From: Bacteroidales bacterium Bact_22
GTDB taxonomy: Bacteria > Bacteroidota > Bacteroidia > Bacteroidales > F082
Assembly: GCA_001603665.1 (NCBI GenBank)
Contig: LUZN01000003.1
Span: forward strand, 1-40,702
DNA length: 40,702 bases
Direction of reading: 5' to 3'
A model generated the notes under the pieces. That model was given only the letters and a program-made list of their open reading frames with translations, was not told the origin of the DNA and did not search any database. Each line of letters opens with the position of its first letter. Position 1 is the first letter of the stretch. Shown one piece after another: positions 1 to 8,461 of this stretch. A program made the position numbers and the translations under genes.

Positions 1-70
1 AATGTGACCTACCACAGTGTACTGAGAGTAATTCGAAAATGGCATTAAAATGACAACAAAATGTCTTTAA

Positions 71-104
71 AAACTTTATAAACTTTGAAACTTTATGAAC
101 TTTT
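71..104 (+). repeat. AAACTTT short tandem repeat in leader region
   Basis: The core ACTTT recurs at 73, 82, 90 and 99, spaced 9, 8 and 9 bases, giving a run of AAACTTT-like units directly ahead of the TPR gene promoter. One unit supplies the TTTG at 84-87 that can act as the -33 element. Function is unknown; it may be simple AT-rich promoter sequence. Confidence 0.5.
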
Positions 105-116
105 TTTGTATTTTTG
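84..116 (+). promoter_or_regulatory. Bacteroidetes-type promoter for the TPR operon
   Basis: TTTG at 84-87 and TATTTTTG (TAnnTTTG) at 109-116 are separated by 21 bases, the spacing of Bacteroides primary-sigma promoters. The -7 box lies 15 bases before the ATG at 132, so the leader would be under about 12 bases. Confidence 0.65.
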
Positions 117-131
117 CAAAAATTTTTGATA

Positions 132-1553
132 ATGTTCGACGACGACAATTTCCTTGACGACGAGTATGACATCAACGACCTGGTTGACCGCTTCGAAAAG
201 ATGGTCAAGCAGCATCAGTCGTGCTATTTCGACGCCGACGAACTGAACGTCCTTCTGGAGCATTATCTTCAGGAAAATAACATCAAAAAAGCTAATCTGG
301 CAGCAGATATCGCCGTAAAATATCATCCCAACAATCCTCTTATCAGCATCATAAAAGCCAAGCAATTGCTGGCAAACTCGCACGCTCAGGAGGCCCTCTC
401 AACGCTTAAGAATTCCGATTTCGACCATAACGATGCCGACTATCAGCTTACCTTGGGTGCCTGCTATTCCGACCTTGGCGAACACGAGAAAGCCATCAAA
501 GCCTATATGAAAGCCGCTAAAGAATTCGATTTCAAGGATTGCGAAGACATCTACAACTTCATCGCTGCTGAATACGAGAGCATGGGCGACATGGAAAACG
601 CGCTCAAGTTTTTCGTTTTAGGATTAGATAAGGCGGAAGATATTGATAATCAATATTTTGAGATAAGAAACTGTTATTCACATCTTGGAAAAATCGAAGA
701 TGGAATGACATTTTTCCGCAAGGAAATCGATAAAAACCCTTACAGCGTGCCGGCCTGGATGGCGCTTGGCAACTGCTATGTGCGCATGGGAAACCTCAAG
801 AACGCCGTCGAGCAGTTCGAATATGCCATCTCCATCGACCCGCATTATAAAAAAGGATATATCGACATCGCGACAGCTTATAACGAACTCGACAGATTTC
901 AGGAAACCATAGAGATTGTTGAGGAAGCCAAGCGTTATGGTGCCGAGACAGCTCTCCTGCTCTGCCTTTACGGTGAGGCTCATGCCAAACTCGGCGACAA
1001 CAAGACGGCTCTCGAGATCTACCAGAAGGCCATGAAACTCGACGACAAACTCCCGGAAGCCTACGCTGGCATCGGCTTCGTGCTCAGCGACGAAGGCAAC
1101 CCCGAGTCGGCGATAAAATTCCTCCGTCATGCGCACACGCTATCGCCTTACAACACCGACTACATGTACGTAATCGTCGAGGAATACAACAAACTCGAGC
1201 AATACGACAACGCGCTGAAGTTTGTGAACGAGATCCTCGACCTCAACCCTTACGACGAGAACGTCTACATCTCGATGATGGAATGCTACGTGCTGAAAGA
1301 CGACCCCGAAAAGGCAATGGAGTCGCTCGAACGTGGACTGCTCATCCTCCCGAACAACGCGGCCCTGCTCTATCGCAAGGCGTTCATCTACTTTGTGATG
1401 GAACGCAACGAGTCGGGACTGCTCACGCTAGAGATGGCGCTGCAGTCGAACTACGACGGACATATCGAGTTCCTGAACTTCGACGCCGAAAACCTCACGA
1501 GCAACCCTAACATCATGGATCTGATTGAAGAATACCGACGTAAAAACTCATGA
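132..1553 (+). CDS. Tetratricopeptide repeat protein
   Basis: A 473-residue protein made almost entirely of TPR-like helical hairpins after an acidic N-terminus (FDDDNFLDD). Recognisable repeats include LGACYSDLGEHEKAIKAYMK, LGNCYVRMGNLKNAVEQFEY, YGEAHAKLGDNKTALEIYQK and IGFVLSDEGNPESAIKFLRH. There is no signal peptide or membrane segment, so it should be cytoplasmic and act as a protein-interaction scaffold; the partner is unknown. The ATG at 132 is preferred to the in-frame TTG at 114, because that TTG lies inside the -7 promoter box. It is the first gene of a tightly packed operon and overlaps the next gene by ATGA. Cytoplasmic location and scaffolding are inferred from the fold only. Confidence 0.88.
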   Translation: MFDDDNFLDDEYDINDLVDRFEKMVKQHQSCYFDADELNVLLEHYLQENNIKKANLAADIAVKYHPNNPLISIIKAKQLLANSHAQEALSTLKNSDFDHNDADYQLTLGACYSDLGEHEKAIKAYMKAAKEFDFKDCEDIYNFIAAEYESMGDMENALKFFVLGLDKAEDIDNQYFEIRNCYSHLGKIEDGMTFFRKEIDKNPYSVPAWMALGNCYVRMGNLKNAVEQFEYAISIDPHYKKGYIDIATAYNELDRFQETIEIVEEAKRYGAETALLLCLYGEAHAKLGDNKTALEIYQKAMKLDDKLPEAYAGIGFVLSDEGNPESAIKFLRHAHTLSPYNTDYMYVIVEEYNKLEQYDNALKFVNEILDLNPYDENVYISMMECYVLKDDPEKAMESLERGLLILPNNAALLYRKAFIYFVMERNESGLLTLEMALQSNYDGHIEFLNFDAENLTSNPNIMDLIEEYRRKNS

Positions 1554-2038
1554 AAAACTATATCTACATATTTCTCATAGCGATGGTGCCGCTCATCGAG
1601 CTGCGTGGCGCGATTCCGGTGGCCTATGCCATCAACACCGCTGATCCTGAATTCAGCCTGCTATGGAGCTACGTAATCATCGCCATCGGCAACATACTGC
1701 CCGTCCCGTTCATCTATCTCTTTGCGCGAAAAGTGCTCGAATGGGGCAAAGACAAACGCTATATCGGCGGTTTCTTCACCTGGTGCCTCGAGAAAGGCGA
1801 AAAAGGTGGTCAGAAACTGCAAGCCAAGGCCGGTCGCGGTCTCTACTGGGCACTTGTGCTGTTTGTCGGCATACCTCTGCCGGGCACAGGCGCTTGGACA
1901 GGCACCCTGGCAGCGAGCTTCCTCGACATGGACTTCAAAAAAAGCGTTCTTGCCGTCATCGGAGGCGTAGCATTGGCTAGCATTATCGTAGGTTTGGTAT
2001 GCACACTGGGATTTGGAGCAATTTTTGGAATAAATTAG
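1550..2038 (+). CDS. COG2426 small multidrug-export family membrane protein
   Basis: A 162-residue, mostly hydrophobic protein of the COG2426 / Sm_multidrug_ex family (Pfam PF06695). It carries the family hallmarks PLIELRGAIP near residues 14-23 and GIPLPGTGAWTG near 106-117; both conserved loops probably enter the membrane. The rest is about four hydrophobic segments with a basic cytoplasmic loop (KDKRYIGGFF). The family name suggests small-molecule export, but no substrate is well established, so function should be read as putative transporter. Its ATG overlaps the stop of the TPR gene (ATGA at 1550-1553), implying translational coupling. aroE starts 4 bases after its stop. Confidence 0.85.
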   Translation: MKNYIYIFLIAMVPLIELRGAIPVAYAINTADPEFSLLWSYVIIAIGNILPVPFIYLFARKVLEWGKDKRYIGGFFTWCLEKGEKGGQKLQAKAGRGLYWALVLFVGIPLPGTGAWTGTLAASFLDMDFKKSVLAVIGGVALASIIVGLVCTLGFGAIFGIN

Positions 2039-2042
2039 CACA

Positions 2043-2765
2043 ATGCGATATTACGGACTCATCGGACATCCTTTAAGTCATTCATTTTCAATGGCTTATT
2101 TTAATAATAAGTTTAAAAATGAGAACTTAGACTGTTTTTTTGTCAATTTCGATATAGAAAAGCTCGAAAGCATAAAAGACATTCTCATCCAATACCCTGA
2201 TTTACAAGGATTTACGATTACTCATCCTTATAAAAAAGCCATTTTTCAGTATCTAGATAATATTGATGAAAATGCGAAGCAGATTGGGGCTGTCAATGTG
2301 GTGAAAATCGACAACGACAGAAAACTTGCCGGTTATAACACCGATTATATAGGTTTTCAAGGACTTTTGGAAGAGTCCATCGATAACATGTGCATAAAAT
2401 CGGCACATGTTTGCGGTACTGGCGGCGCTTCTGATGCTGTGGTGTATGTCTTGAAAAACAAAGGCATAGATTTTGATGTTCTTTCGCGTAAAAACGATTC
2501 ATATCAAAGGCTGAAAAACGAAGGATTTCATTCCAACGAATTGATTATCAACGCCACTCCTGTCGGGATGTATCCTAACAGCGAGGGCTTGCTCGACTTG
2601 CCTTATGCCACGGCGAATGAGACAAATGTCTTTATTGATTTGATTTACAATCCGGAAGAGACGATGTTTATGAAAGAAGCGAAAAAACATGGGGCTAAGA
2701 CGTTCAACGGGTTGAAGATGTTGCAGTTACAAGCCGAAGCTGCATGGCGTATATGGAGTTTGTAA
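2043..2765 (+). CDS. aroE: Shikimate dehydrogenase
   Basis: Catalyses NADPH-dependent reduction of 3-dehydroshikimate to shikimate in aromatic amino acid and chorismate synthesis, in the cytoplasm. The N-terminal substrate site shows HPLSHSFS (Ser12, Ser14), the catalytic lysine Lys64 in THPYKK, Asn85 in GAVNVV and Asp101 in NTD. A nucleotide-binding turn GTGGAS follows, and the C-terminus has the usual MLQLQAEAAW helix. At 240 residues it is somewhat shorter than the roughly 270 typical of E. coli AroE. Where most family members have Asn two residues before the TxP motif (NVT), this protein has Thr (TIT), a change near the substrate site. The gene is visibly richer in A+T than tex downstream. 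It is the third gene of the operon. Confidence 0.93.
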   Translation: MRYYGLIGHPLSHSFSMAYFNNKFKNENLDCFFVNFDIEKLESIKDILIQYPDLQGFTITHPYKKAIFQYLDNIDENAKQIGAVNVVKIDNDRKLAGYNTDYIGFQGLLEESIDNMCIKSAHVCGTGGASDAVVYVLKNKGIDFDVLSRKNDSYQRLKNEGFHSNELIINATPVGMYPNSEGLLDLPYATANETNVFIDLIYNPEETMFMKEAKKHGAKTFNGLKMLQLQAEAAWRIWSL

Positions 2766-2786
2766 TTGACAATTGAGAATTGAAAA
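2766..2786 (+). repeat. Heptamer TTGNNNN spacer repeat, three units
   Basis: The whole spacer between the aroE stop and the tex ATG is three heptamers, TTGACAA, then TTGAGAA, then TTGAAAA. The array is exactly 21 bases and abuts both coding regions. Similar TTGNNNN arrays occur at 5778-5805 and 9815-9834. Confidence 0.75.
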
Positions 2787-4907
2787 ATGAATTTTGTTCA
2801 AAAAATATCTCAGGAATTTAATGTCAGCACGAGAGTAGCCGAGAATGTAATAAAACTGCTCGGCGAAGGTGCCACCGTGCCTTTCATCGCCCGTTATCGT
2901 AAGGAGATGACCAACACGATGAACGAGGAGACCGTGGCGGAAGTGAAGAAACGCTTGGAACAACTCGACGAGCTCGAGAAACGCAAGGAGTTTGTGCTGA
3001 AATCGATAGCTGAACAGGAGAAGCTGACACCTGAACTCGAGAAACAGATAGCAAACGCTGAAACTTTGCAGGATGTCGAGGACCTTTACCTCCCCTACAA
3101 GCCGAAACGTCGCACCAAGGCTGAGATTGCCCGACAGAAAGGTCTGGAGCCACTTGCCAAGATGATAATGGCACAAAACAGCGATGACGTCAACGGAATG
3201 GCGCATCGCTTTGTCAACAAGGAGAAAGACGTCAACAACGAAGACGAGGCCTTGAAGGGCGCTTGCGACATCATCGCCGAGTGGATCTCCGAAAACATCA
3301 ACGGGCGCAACAGAATCCGAAAGATTTACCATCGCGACGGCATCATATCGTCATCGTTGGTGAAAGGCAAAGAAGCCGAGGCGCAGACATATAAGCAGTA
3401 CTTCGACTTCAACGAGCCTATCGCCAAGGCGCCGTCGCACAGGATATTAGCGTTGTTCCGCGCCGAGGCTGAAGGTTTGCTCAAATTGAAACTCAGCATC
3501 AACGACGACGACGCGCTCAACGTGCTCGACAGCATCTTTCTCAGAAACGACAACGCCTCCACCGACTTGGTACAAGACGCCATCGACGACGCCTGGAAAC
3601 GCCTTCTGGAGCCGTCGCTGGAGACCGAGATACGTTCTCTTTACAAAGAAAAGGCCGACGAGGTGGCAGTGAAGGTGTTTGCCGAGAACCTGCGGCAGCT
3701 TTTATTGGCCGCTCCGCTGGGCAAGAAACGCGTCCTCGCCCTCGACCCTGGCTTCCGCACCGGCTGTAAGGTCGTGATATTAAATGAGTTAGGAGCTCTG
3801 CTGCATAACGAGACCATCTACCCTCACCCGCCGCAAAACGAACACGGAAAAGCTGCCGCAAAGATTGCGCATCTGGTGCAGGCATATAAGATCGATGTCA
3901 TAGCTATCGGCAACGGCACCGCGGGCCGTGAGACCGAAGACTTCATCAAGACCATACGATTCGACCGCGACATCACCGCTGTGATGGTCAACGAGAGCGG
4001 AGCATCGATATATTCGGCGAGTAAGGTAGCCCGCGAAGAGTTCCCCGACTATGACATCACGGTCCGCGGTGCCGTGAGCATCGGTAGACGGCTGATGGAC
4101 CCGCTGGCGGAGTTGGTGAAGATCGACCCGAAGTCAATCGGCGTGGGACAATATCAGCACGACGTGAACCAGAAGATGCTTGGCGACGAGCTCAACACCG
4201 TGGTGGAGAGCTGCGTGAATGCCGTTGGCGTGGAACTCAACTCTGCCAGCGAACAGCTTCTCTCTTACGTGAGCGGCGTCGGACCTCAGCTGGCGAGCTC
4301 TATCGTCAAATACCGCAACGAAAACGGTGGCTTCAGCAGCCGCAAACAGCTCCTTGAAGTGCCTCGTCTGGGGGCCAAGGCCTTCGAACAGTGTGCAGGA
4401 TTCCTCCGCATCCACGATGCCAAACAGCCGCTCGACGCGAGCGCAGTGCACCCCGAGAGCTATCATATCGTTGAAAAAATGGCGAAGAAACTCAGTGTCA
4501 ATGTGTCAGAACTCATTGGTAATGAAGAACTTATCGCAAAGATAAATCCCAAAGAGTTCATCGAGAAAGACTTCGGCATCGAGACCATCAACGATATCAT
4601 CGACGAGCTCAAGAAGCCGGGACGCGACCCTCGTAAGACGTTCGAAGTGTTTGAATTCGACAAGAACATCCGCACCATCAACGACCTGCGACAAGGCATG
4701 CAACTCGTCGGAATCGTCACAAATATCACGGCATTCGGATGTTTCGTCGACATCGGAGTGCATCAGGACGGACTCGTGCATATCAGTCAGATGTCGAACA
4801 GCTACATCAGCGACCCTAACCAGGTGGTGAAGCTCAACCAGAAGGTGAAAGTCACCGTCACCGACGTCGACATCGCGAGAAAACGCATCAGTTTGAGCAT
4901 GAAATAA
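2787..4907 (+). CDS. tex: Tex family RNA-binding transcription accessory protein
   Basis: A 706-residue Tex/YqgF-family protein close to the usual family length. The order is Tex N-terminal helical region (VSTRVAENVIKLLGEGATVPFIARYR, split here as residues about 11-36), a YqgF RNase H-like domain beginning at LALDPGFRTGCKV with Asp320, helix-hairpin-helix segments around YVSGVGPQLASSIV and EVPRLGAKAFEQC, and a C-terminal S1 RNA-binding domain at about 637-706 (TAFGCFVDIG, GLVHISQMS). Tex proteins bind nucleic acid and are linked to transcription and RNA handling; the YqgF domain is generally thought catalytically inactive. The gene lies in the aroE operon with only the heptamer repeat between them. 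Confidence 0.95.
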   Translation: MNFVQKISQEFNVSTRVAENVIKLLGEGATVPFIARYRKEMTNTMNEETVAEVKKRLEQLDELEKRKEFVLKSIAEQEKLTPELEKQIANAETLQDVEDLYLPYKPKRRTKAEIARQKGLEPLAKMIMAQNSDDVNGMAHRFVNKEKDVNNEDEALKGACDIIAEWISENINGRNRIRKIYHRDGIISSSLVKGKEAEAQTYKQYFDFNEPIAKAPSHRILALFRAEAEGLLKLKLSINDDDALNVLDSIFLRNDNASTDLVQDAIDDAWKRLLEPSLETEIRSLYKEKADEVAVKVFAENLRQLLLAAPLGKKRVLALDPGFRTGCKVVILNELGALLHNETIYPHPPQNEHGKAAAKIAHLVQAYKIDVIAIGNGTAGRETEDFIKTIRFDRDITAVMVNESGASIYSASKVAREEFPDYDITVRGAVSIGRRLMDPLAELVKIDPKSIGVGQYQHDVNQKMLGDELNTVVESCVNAVGVELNSASEQLLSYVSGVGPQLASSIVKYRNENGGFSSRKQLLEVPRLGAKAFEQCAGFLRIHDAKQPLDASAVHPESYHIVEKMAKKLSVNVSELIGNEELIAKINPKEFIEKDFGIETINDIIDELKKPGRDPRKTFEVFEFDKNIRTINDLRQGMQLVGIVTNITAFGCFVDIGVHQDGLVHISQMSNSYISDPNQVVKLNQKVKVTVTDVDIARKRISLSMK

Positions 4908-4938
4908 AATAAAAAGATGTTTTTTACGTTGTAAAAGC

Positions 4939-5739
4939 ATGAAAAAATACTTTTTGATCGGATTATTTGTCGTTTTCGCCACCTTGACGAATAGCATGAA
5001 AGCCCAGTCATTCTTGGGTGAAGCGTTCGTCGGCTACAACCTTAGTCAGGTCAGTGGCGACCACTGGGGCATCATGGAATACCATCGTTCGGGTGTCCAG
5101 GTCGGCGTCGGTGTGATTCATCCGGTATGGAAAAAAGACAAGTTCAGCATCGACATGTCGCTCGAGGTTTTATTCAATCAGAAAGGCTCCTATCAAGGTA
5201 AGAAATTCAACGATTCAATCGTTACCGGCGAATATGATCTTCGTCTGAATTACGGCGAGGTGCCGCTTATGGTCTATTTCACCGACAAACACTTCGCTTC
5301 GGTTGGTATCGGCGTGTCGTATGGACGTCTGACTTACGTGAGGTTGAAAGAGCAAGGCATCGACATCACAAAGGAAAAGAGAGACGAGTTTAACAAAGAC
5401 GAGTTCAACATCCTTGCCGATGTCAAGATTAGGGTTTGGAAGCGTTTAAAGCTAGGATTCAGGTATTCCTATTCGCTAACGCCAATCAGGACTATCCCTT
5501 ACAGCGAATACAACCCGAGCTACTCAGGTGAGATCTATGCCAACGATAAGATCAAGCAGCGCAACGACCTCTTCACTTTGAGGCTGACATACGTGTTCAA
5601 CGAGAACCTCGACGACCTGCAACGCGAGGAATATCACTACAAAGGCGACAATCCGAAGTTCCACAACAAAGCTCTTGAGCGCCAACGCCGCAAACTCGAG
5701 CGCCAGCGTGCCCGCGAAGAGCGAAGGAAAAACAGATAA
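4939..5739 (+). CDS. Outer-membrane beta-barrel protein with a long basic C-terminal tail
   Basis: A 266-residue exported protein of the PorT/OmpA-like small barrel type common in Bacteroidetes. A signal peptide (about residues 1-22, ending NSMKAQ) precedes alternating amphipathic strands such as AFVGYNLS, VQVGVGVI, SIDMSLEVLF, FASVGIGVSYG, KLGFRYSYSL and FTLRLTYVF. The last strand ends near residue 220. Barrels normally stop at a terminal aromatic residue, yet here a 46-residue, strongly charged tail follows, rich in Arg, Lys, Glu and Gln (LERQRRKLERQRAREERRKN). That tail would lie in the periplasm and may bind peptidoglycan or protein. Its start is 31 bases after tex, and a hairpin terminator follows. 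Exact function is not recognisable. Confidence 0.8.
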   Translation: MKKYFLIGLFVVFATLTNSMKAQSFLGEAFVGYNLSQVSGDHWGIMEYHRSGVQVGVGVIHPVWKKDKFSIDMSLEVLFNQKGSYQGKKFNDSIVTGEYDLRLNYGEVPLMVYFTDKHFASVGIGVSYGRLTYVRLKEQGIDITKEKRDEFNKDEFNILADVKIRVWKRLKLGFRYSYSLTPIRTIPYSEYNPSYSGEIYANDKIKQRNDLFTLRLTYVFNENLDDLQREEYHYKGDNPKFHNKALERQRRKLERQRAREERRKNR

Positions 5740-5741
5740 TA

Positions 5742-5775
5742 AAAAAAAGGACGCCATCATCGACGTCCCTTTTTT
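5742..5775. terminator. Bidirectional hairpin terminator
   Basis: GGACG at 5749-5753 pairs with CGTCC at 5764-5768, extended by A-tract/T-tract pairing with one mismatch on both sides. T-runs follow the stem on either strand, so it can end both the barrel gene (+) and the M49 gene (-). Confidence 0.8.
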
Positions 5776-5777
5776 AT

Positions 5778-5805
5778 AGCCAATGGGCAAAAGCCAACAG
5801 CCAAA
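5778..5805. repeat. Heptamer spacer repeat, four units
   Basis: Four heptamers in a row, read on + as AGCCAAT, GGGCAAA, AGCCAAC and AGCCAAA. On the - strand they read as TTG-led units. The array starts two bases beyond the stop codon of the M49 gene. Confidence 0.65.
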
Positions 5806-5807
5806 GT

Positions 5808-8405
5808 CTATTCCACCACTGTCACCAGCTTTTCAAGCTCCTTCATTGTCTCGTCGTGACCTTTCTTGTCGACGTAGCCGAGACCTGAAACCAAAAGTTC
5901 GATGTTGTGTCCTGCGTTGAGGAACTCCATCAAGGTGTTCTTGACACAATATTCGGTAGCTATACCGCTGATAACCAAGTCTTTACCGACACACTGTGAG
6001 AGCAGTCTGCCATCAGGACCGACCGACTCGAAGCCAGAATATTGCTCGGTGTCGACCTGTTCGCCCTTGCGGAAGATGTTACGCTCAGGGTCAGGACGGT
6101 TAGCCGGGTTGATGACGTCGGTGTAGAACGCCTCGTGGATGGCGCCGCCGTGTGTGCCCTGCACGCAGTGAACCGGCCAGATGCCGCCGTTTTCAGCGAA
6201 TGAGCTGTGGTTTGCCGGATGATAGTCGGTGATGTAGATCACACGCTGATCAGGATGTGCGTTGATGTATTTCACAACCTCATGCACAGCGTTTTCGGCG
6301 TTACCGCAAGCCAAGGTGCCATCGATGAAGTCGTAAAGCATGTCGACGACGAGATGCTCAGGAGCATCGTGGTTTTCCTCGACGAAGCTGTATTTCTTGC
6401 CGTAATCGAGATGCTGCTGCAAGAAGTCGCATGGGTAATTGACTTGATAATCAACAACTTTGCCGCCTTTCACCACAGGAACGATGTCAGGGTTGATGAA
6501 TCCGCCGTATGGCTTCAGTCCGAGGGCGTTGTAACGATCTTTCACCTCTTTGTGAAGCTCAGGGTCGATATTCACAGCGTAAGTCTCGATGAGACGCTTG
6601 CCTTCTTCGTAGTCGCCTTCCGACTTAACACGCTGAATCTCAGCGAGAAGCTCGCCAAACAAGCCACGGAGTTTCTCGTAGTCGTTGATGACGAAGTAGG
6701 TCTTGCCGTCGCGCACCTTCTTCTCGATGACGTTGTCGTTCAGACCTTTTTCATAGCACCACCAGCTGATGAGAGCACGGTCCTGCATGTGCGACTCGGT
6801 GATGGTCTTACCAAGCTCGATACGAGCAAGCTGGCTCATCAAGCCGTTGCGAATAAAGTCGCAGTACTGAGCCTTGTAGCATTCCATGTTAGGAAGGATG
6901 CCGAGCTCCACCATCTTAGGATCGGCGCAGTAGTACAGACCAAAGAGGTCGGCGCGGGCTTCTTCGAGAGCCGAACTGTATTCCTTAAGCGCGTTCTGAG
7001 GTGTTGTTGGCAGCAGCTGTCCCGAGCCGTGGCCGAGGCATTCGTGCAAGTCGGTGTGCAACACATCGGCTATGCTGCTGTATTGTTTGCAGAGGTCGAT
7101 TTCTTCCTGTGAATAAGCGAACTCAGCCAAAACACTCTTCGGCGATTCGTTGGCGGCCTTGTCGTAAGCATCCATTAAGTTGGTGATAGTCACCGACTTA
7201 GAACCATAATCCTTACGAATCCAATCAGCATTCGGCAGGTTGATTCCGATTGGAGGTGCCGGGAAGCAGTCGCCAGCCAAGGTGGTGACGATGATGCCTT
7301 TCGCGCTCACGCCCTTGCATTCTTTCTTCTTGAAGCGAGGGTCAACTGGCGAGTTATCCTCAAACCACTGGGCGTTCGCGCTGATGATCTCCGAACGTTT
7401 GGTAGCTTCCATGTCTTTGTAGTCGACGATGGCTTCCCAGGTGGCCTTCATGCCCATCGGGTCGTTGTAGTCCTCGATGAAGCCGTTCACGAAGTCGATA
7501 TTCGAAATCGAATCCTGCACCCATGCGATGTTGTATTCGTCCCAAGTCTTGAGGCAACCTGTTGTGTAGTAATCGATTAACAAGTTGGTGTAGTTACGCT
7601 GACTGTCGTTTTCAGCCACCTCGTTGGCTTTCTTAAGCCAATAGATAATCTGATCGATAGCTTTTCCGTAAAGGCCGTCAACTTTGTACACATCCTCGTG
7701 AAGCTTGCCGTTTTCCTTGACGAGCTTTGAATTCAGACCGTAAGAGATAGGCTGAGCGTCGTTAGGCTTGCGCTGTGCATCGTAAAATGCCTCGACCTCA
7801 CCTTTATTAATATCGCCTTTATAGAAATTGACGCATGAGTTTTTGATGATATCCTCTTCCCCACTGCGGCGCATCTTATACAAGTCCTTGTCAAAGATGA
7901 CCGGAGTGATGAAATTGATGAAAGCATCAACGGTTTCGCCTTCGGCCAAAGGAAGATACTGAACATCTGAATTCTTCACCAGGTTGGCGAAATATTCCTC
8001 TGAAATCTCAGGAAACATCTTATCTTCGGCATAATGATGATGGATGCCATTGCTGAAGAACACGCGCTTTGCATAGACCACAAAGTTCTGATAATCAGCG
8101 CATTCCTTATCACCATCGTATGAATTCAGGATAGCCTCGAGGGTCTTACGCACGGTGAGGTTATACTTGAAATTCTGGTCGGCAAGGATGTCGCGGCCGC
8201 ATTTTGCAGCTTCACCGAGATAATAGACATACTCTTTCTGTTGAAGCGTCAGTTCGTCCCATCCAGGAATCTGATAACGCATCACTTTAATGTCGGCAAA
8301 CTCGTCGACGAGATACTTGAATTCTTCGTTTTGAGACTTCTTTTCGCTTGGCGCACAAGCAGTTAGAAGACCAGCAATACCTAGAAACATAATAATTCTC
8401 TTCAT
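5808..8405 (-). CDS. Lipoprotein fusing dipeptidyl peptidase III (M49) to a nicotinamidase domain
   Basis: An 865-residue single reading frame. Residues 1-17 are a lipoprotein signal with lipobox LTAC (Cys17), so the protein should be anchored in the envelope. Residues about 25-676 are a full dipeptidyl peptidase III, a zinc enzyme removing dipeptides from peptide N-termini: the M49 motif HECLGH is at 454-459 and EEARAD, with the third zinc ligand, at 481-486. After a short linker, residues about 684-865 form a complete nicotinamidase/isochorismatase-family hydrolase: Asp688, Lys780 and Cys820 match the catalytic triad, and Asp727, His729 and His746 match the metal ligands. No usable internal start precedes Asp688, so this is a true fusion, not two genes. 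Known M49 proteins of this group are about 650-700 residues. The nicotinamide substrate is inferred from motifs; another small amide is possible. Confidence 0.92.
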   Translation of the reverse strand: MKRIIMFLGIAGLLTACAPSEKKSQNEEFKYLVDEFADIKVMRYQIPGWDELTLQQKEYVYYLGEAAKCGRDILADQNFKYNLTVRKTLEAILNSYDGDKECADYQNFVVYAKRVFFSNGIHHHYAEDKMFPEISEEYFANLVKNSDVQYLPLAEGETVDAFINFITPVIFDKDLYKMRRSGEEDIIKNSCVNFYKGDINKGEVEAFYDAQRKPNDAQPISYGLNSKLVKENGKLHEDVYKVDGLYGKAIDQIIYWLKKANEVAENDSQRNYTNLLIDYYTTGCLKTWDEYNIAWVQDSISNIDFVNGFIEDYNDPMGMKATWEAIVDYKDMEATKRSEIISANAQWFEDNSPVDPRFKKKECKGVSAKGIIVTTLAGDCFPAPPIGINLPNADWIRKDYGSKSVTITNLMDAYDKAANESPKSVLAEFAYSQEEIDLCKQYSSIADVLHTDLHECLGHGSGQLLPTTPQNALKEYSSALEEARADLFGLYYCADPKMVELGILPNMECYKAQYCDFIRNGLMSQLARIELGKTITESHMQDRALISWWCYEKGLNDNVIEKKVRDGKTYFVINDYEKLRGLFGELLAEIQRVKSEGDYEEGKRLIETYAVNIDPELHKEVKDRYNALGLKPYGGFINPDIVPVVKGGKVVDYQVNYPCDFLQQHLDYGKKYSFVEENHDAPEHLVVDMLYDFIDGTLACGNAENAVHEVVKYINAHPDQRVIYITDYHPANHSSFAENGGIWPVHCVQGTHGGAIHEAFYTDVINPANRPDPERNIFRKGEQVDTEQYSGFESVGPDGRLLSQCVGKDLVISGIATEYCVKNTLMEFLNAGHNIELLVSGLGYVDKKGHDETMKELEKLVTVVE

Positions 8406-8440
8406 TATTCGTTATTTTTAAACATATTTTAAATATGGTG

Positions 8441-8448
8441 CAAAATTA
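8441..8448 (-). promoter_or_regulatory. -7 box for the M49-nicotinamidase gene
   Basis: On the - strand this reads TAATTTTG, matching TAnnTTTG, 35 bases before the ATG at 8405. It sits 13 bases from the divergent -7 box of the SPFH gene, so the two promoters overlap. Confidence 0.6.
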
Positions 8449-8461
8449 TTGAAATTTTTAT

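Noticed and set aside
2727-3332. A 201-codon antisense frame across the aroE/tex junction
   Set aside because: No family features; explained by codon bias of tex.
4922-4936. Small hairpin TTTTAC-GTT-GTAAAA between tex and the barrel gene
   Set aside because: Six weak A/U-rich pairs only, with no T-run on the + strand after it; probably chance.
6207-7112. A 301-codon open frame antisense to the M49 gene
   Set aside because: It lies wholly inside a well-conserved enzyme gene, has no recognisable domain and reflects the codon pattern of the true strand.
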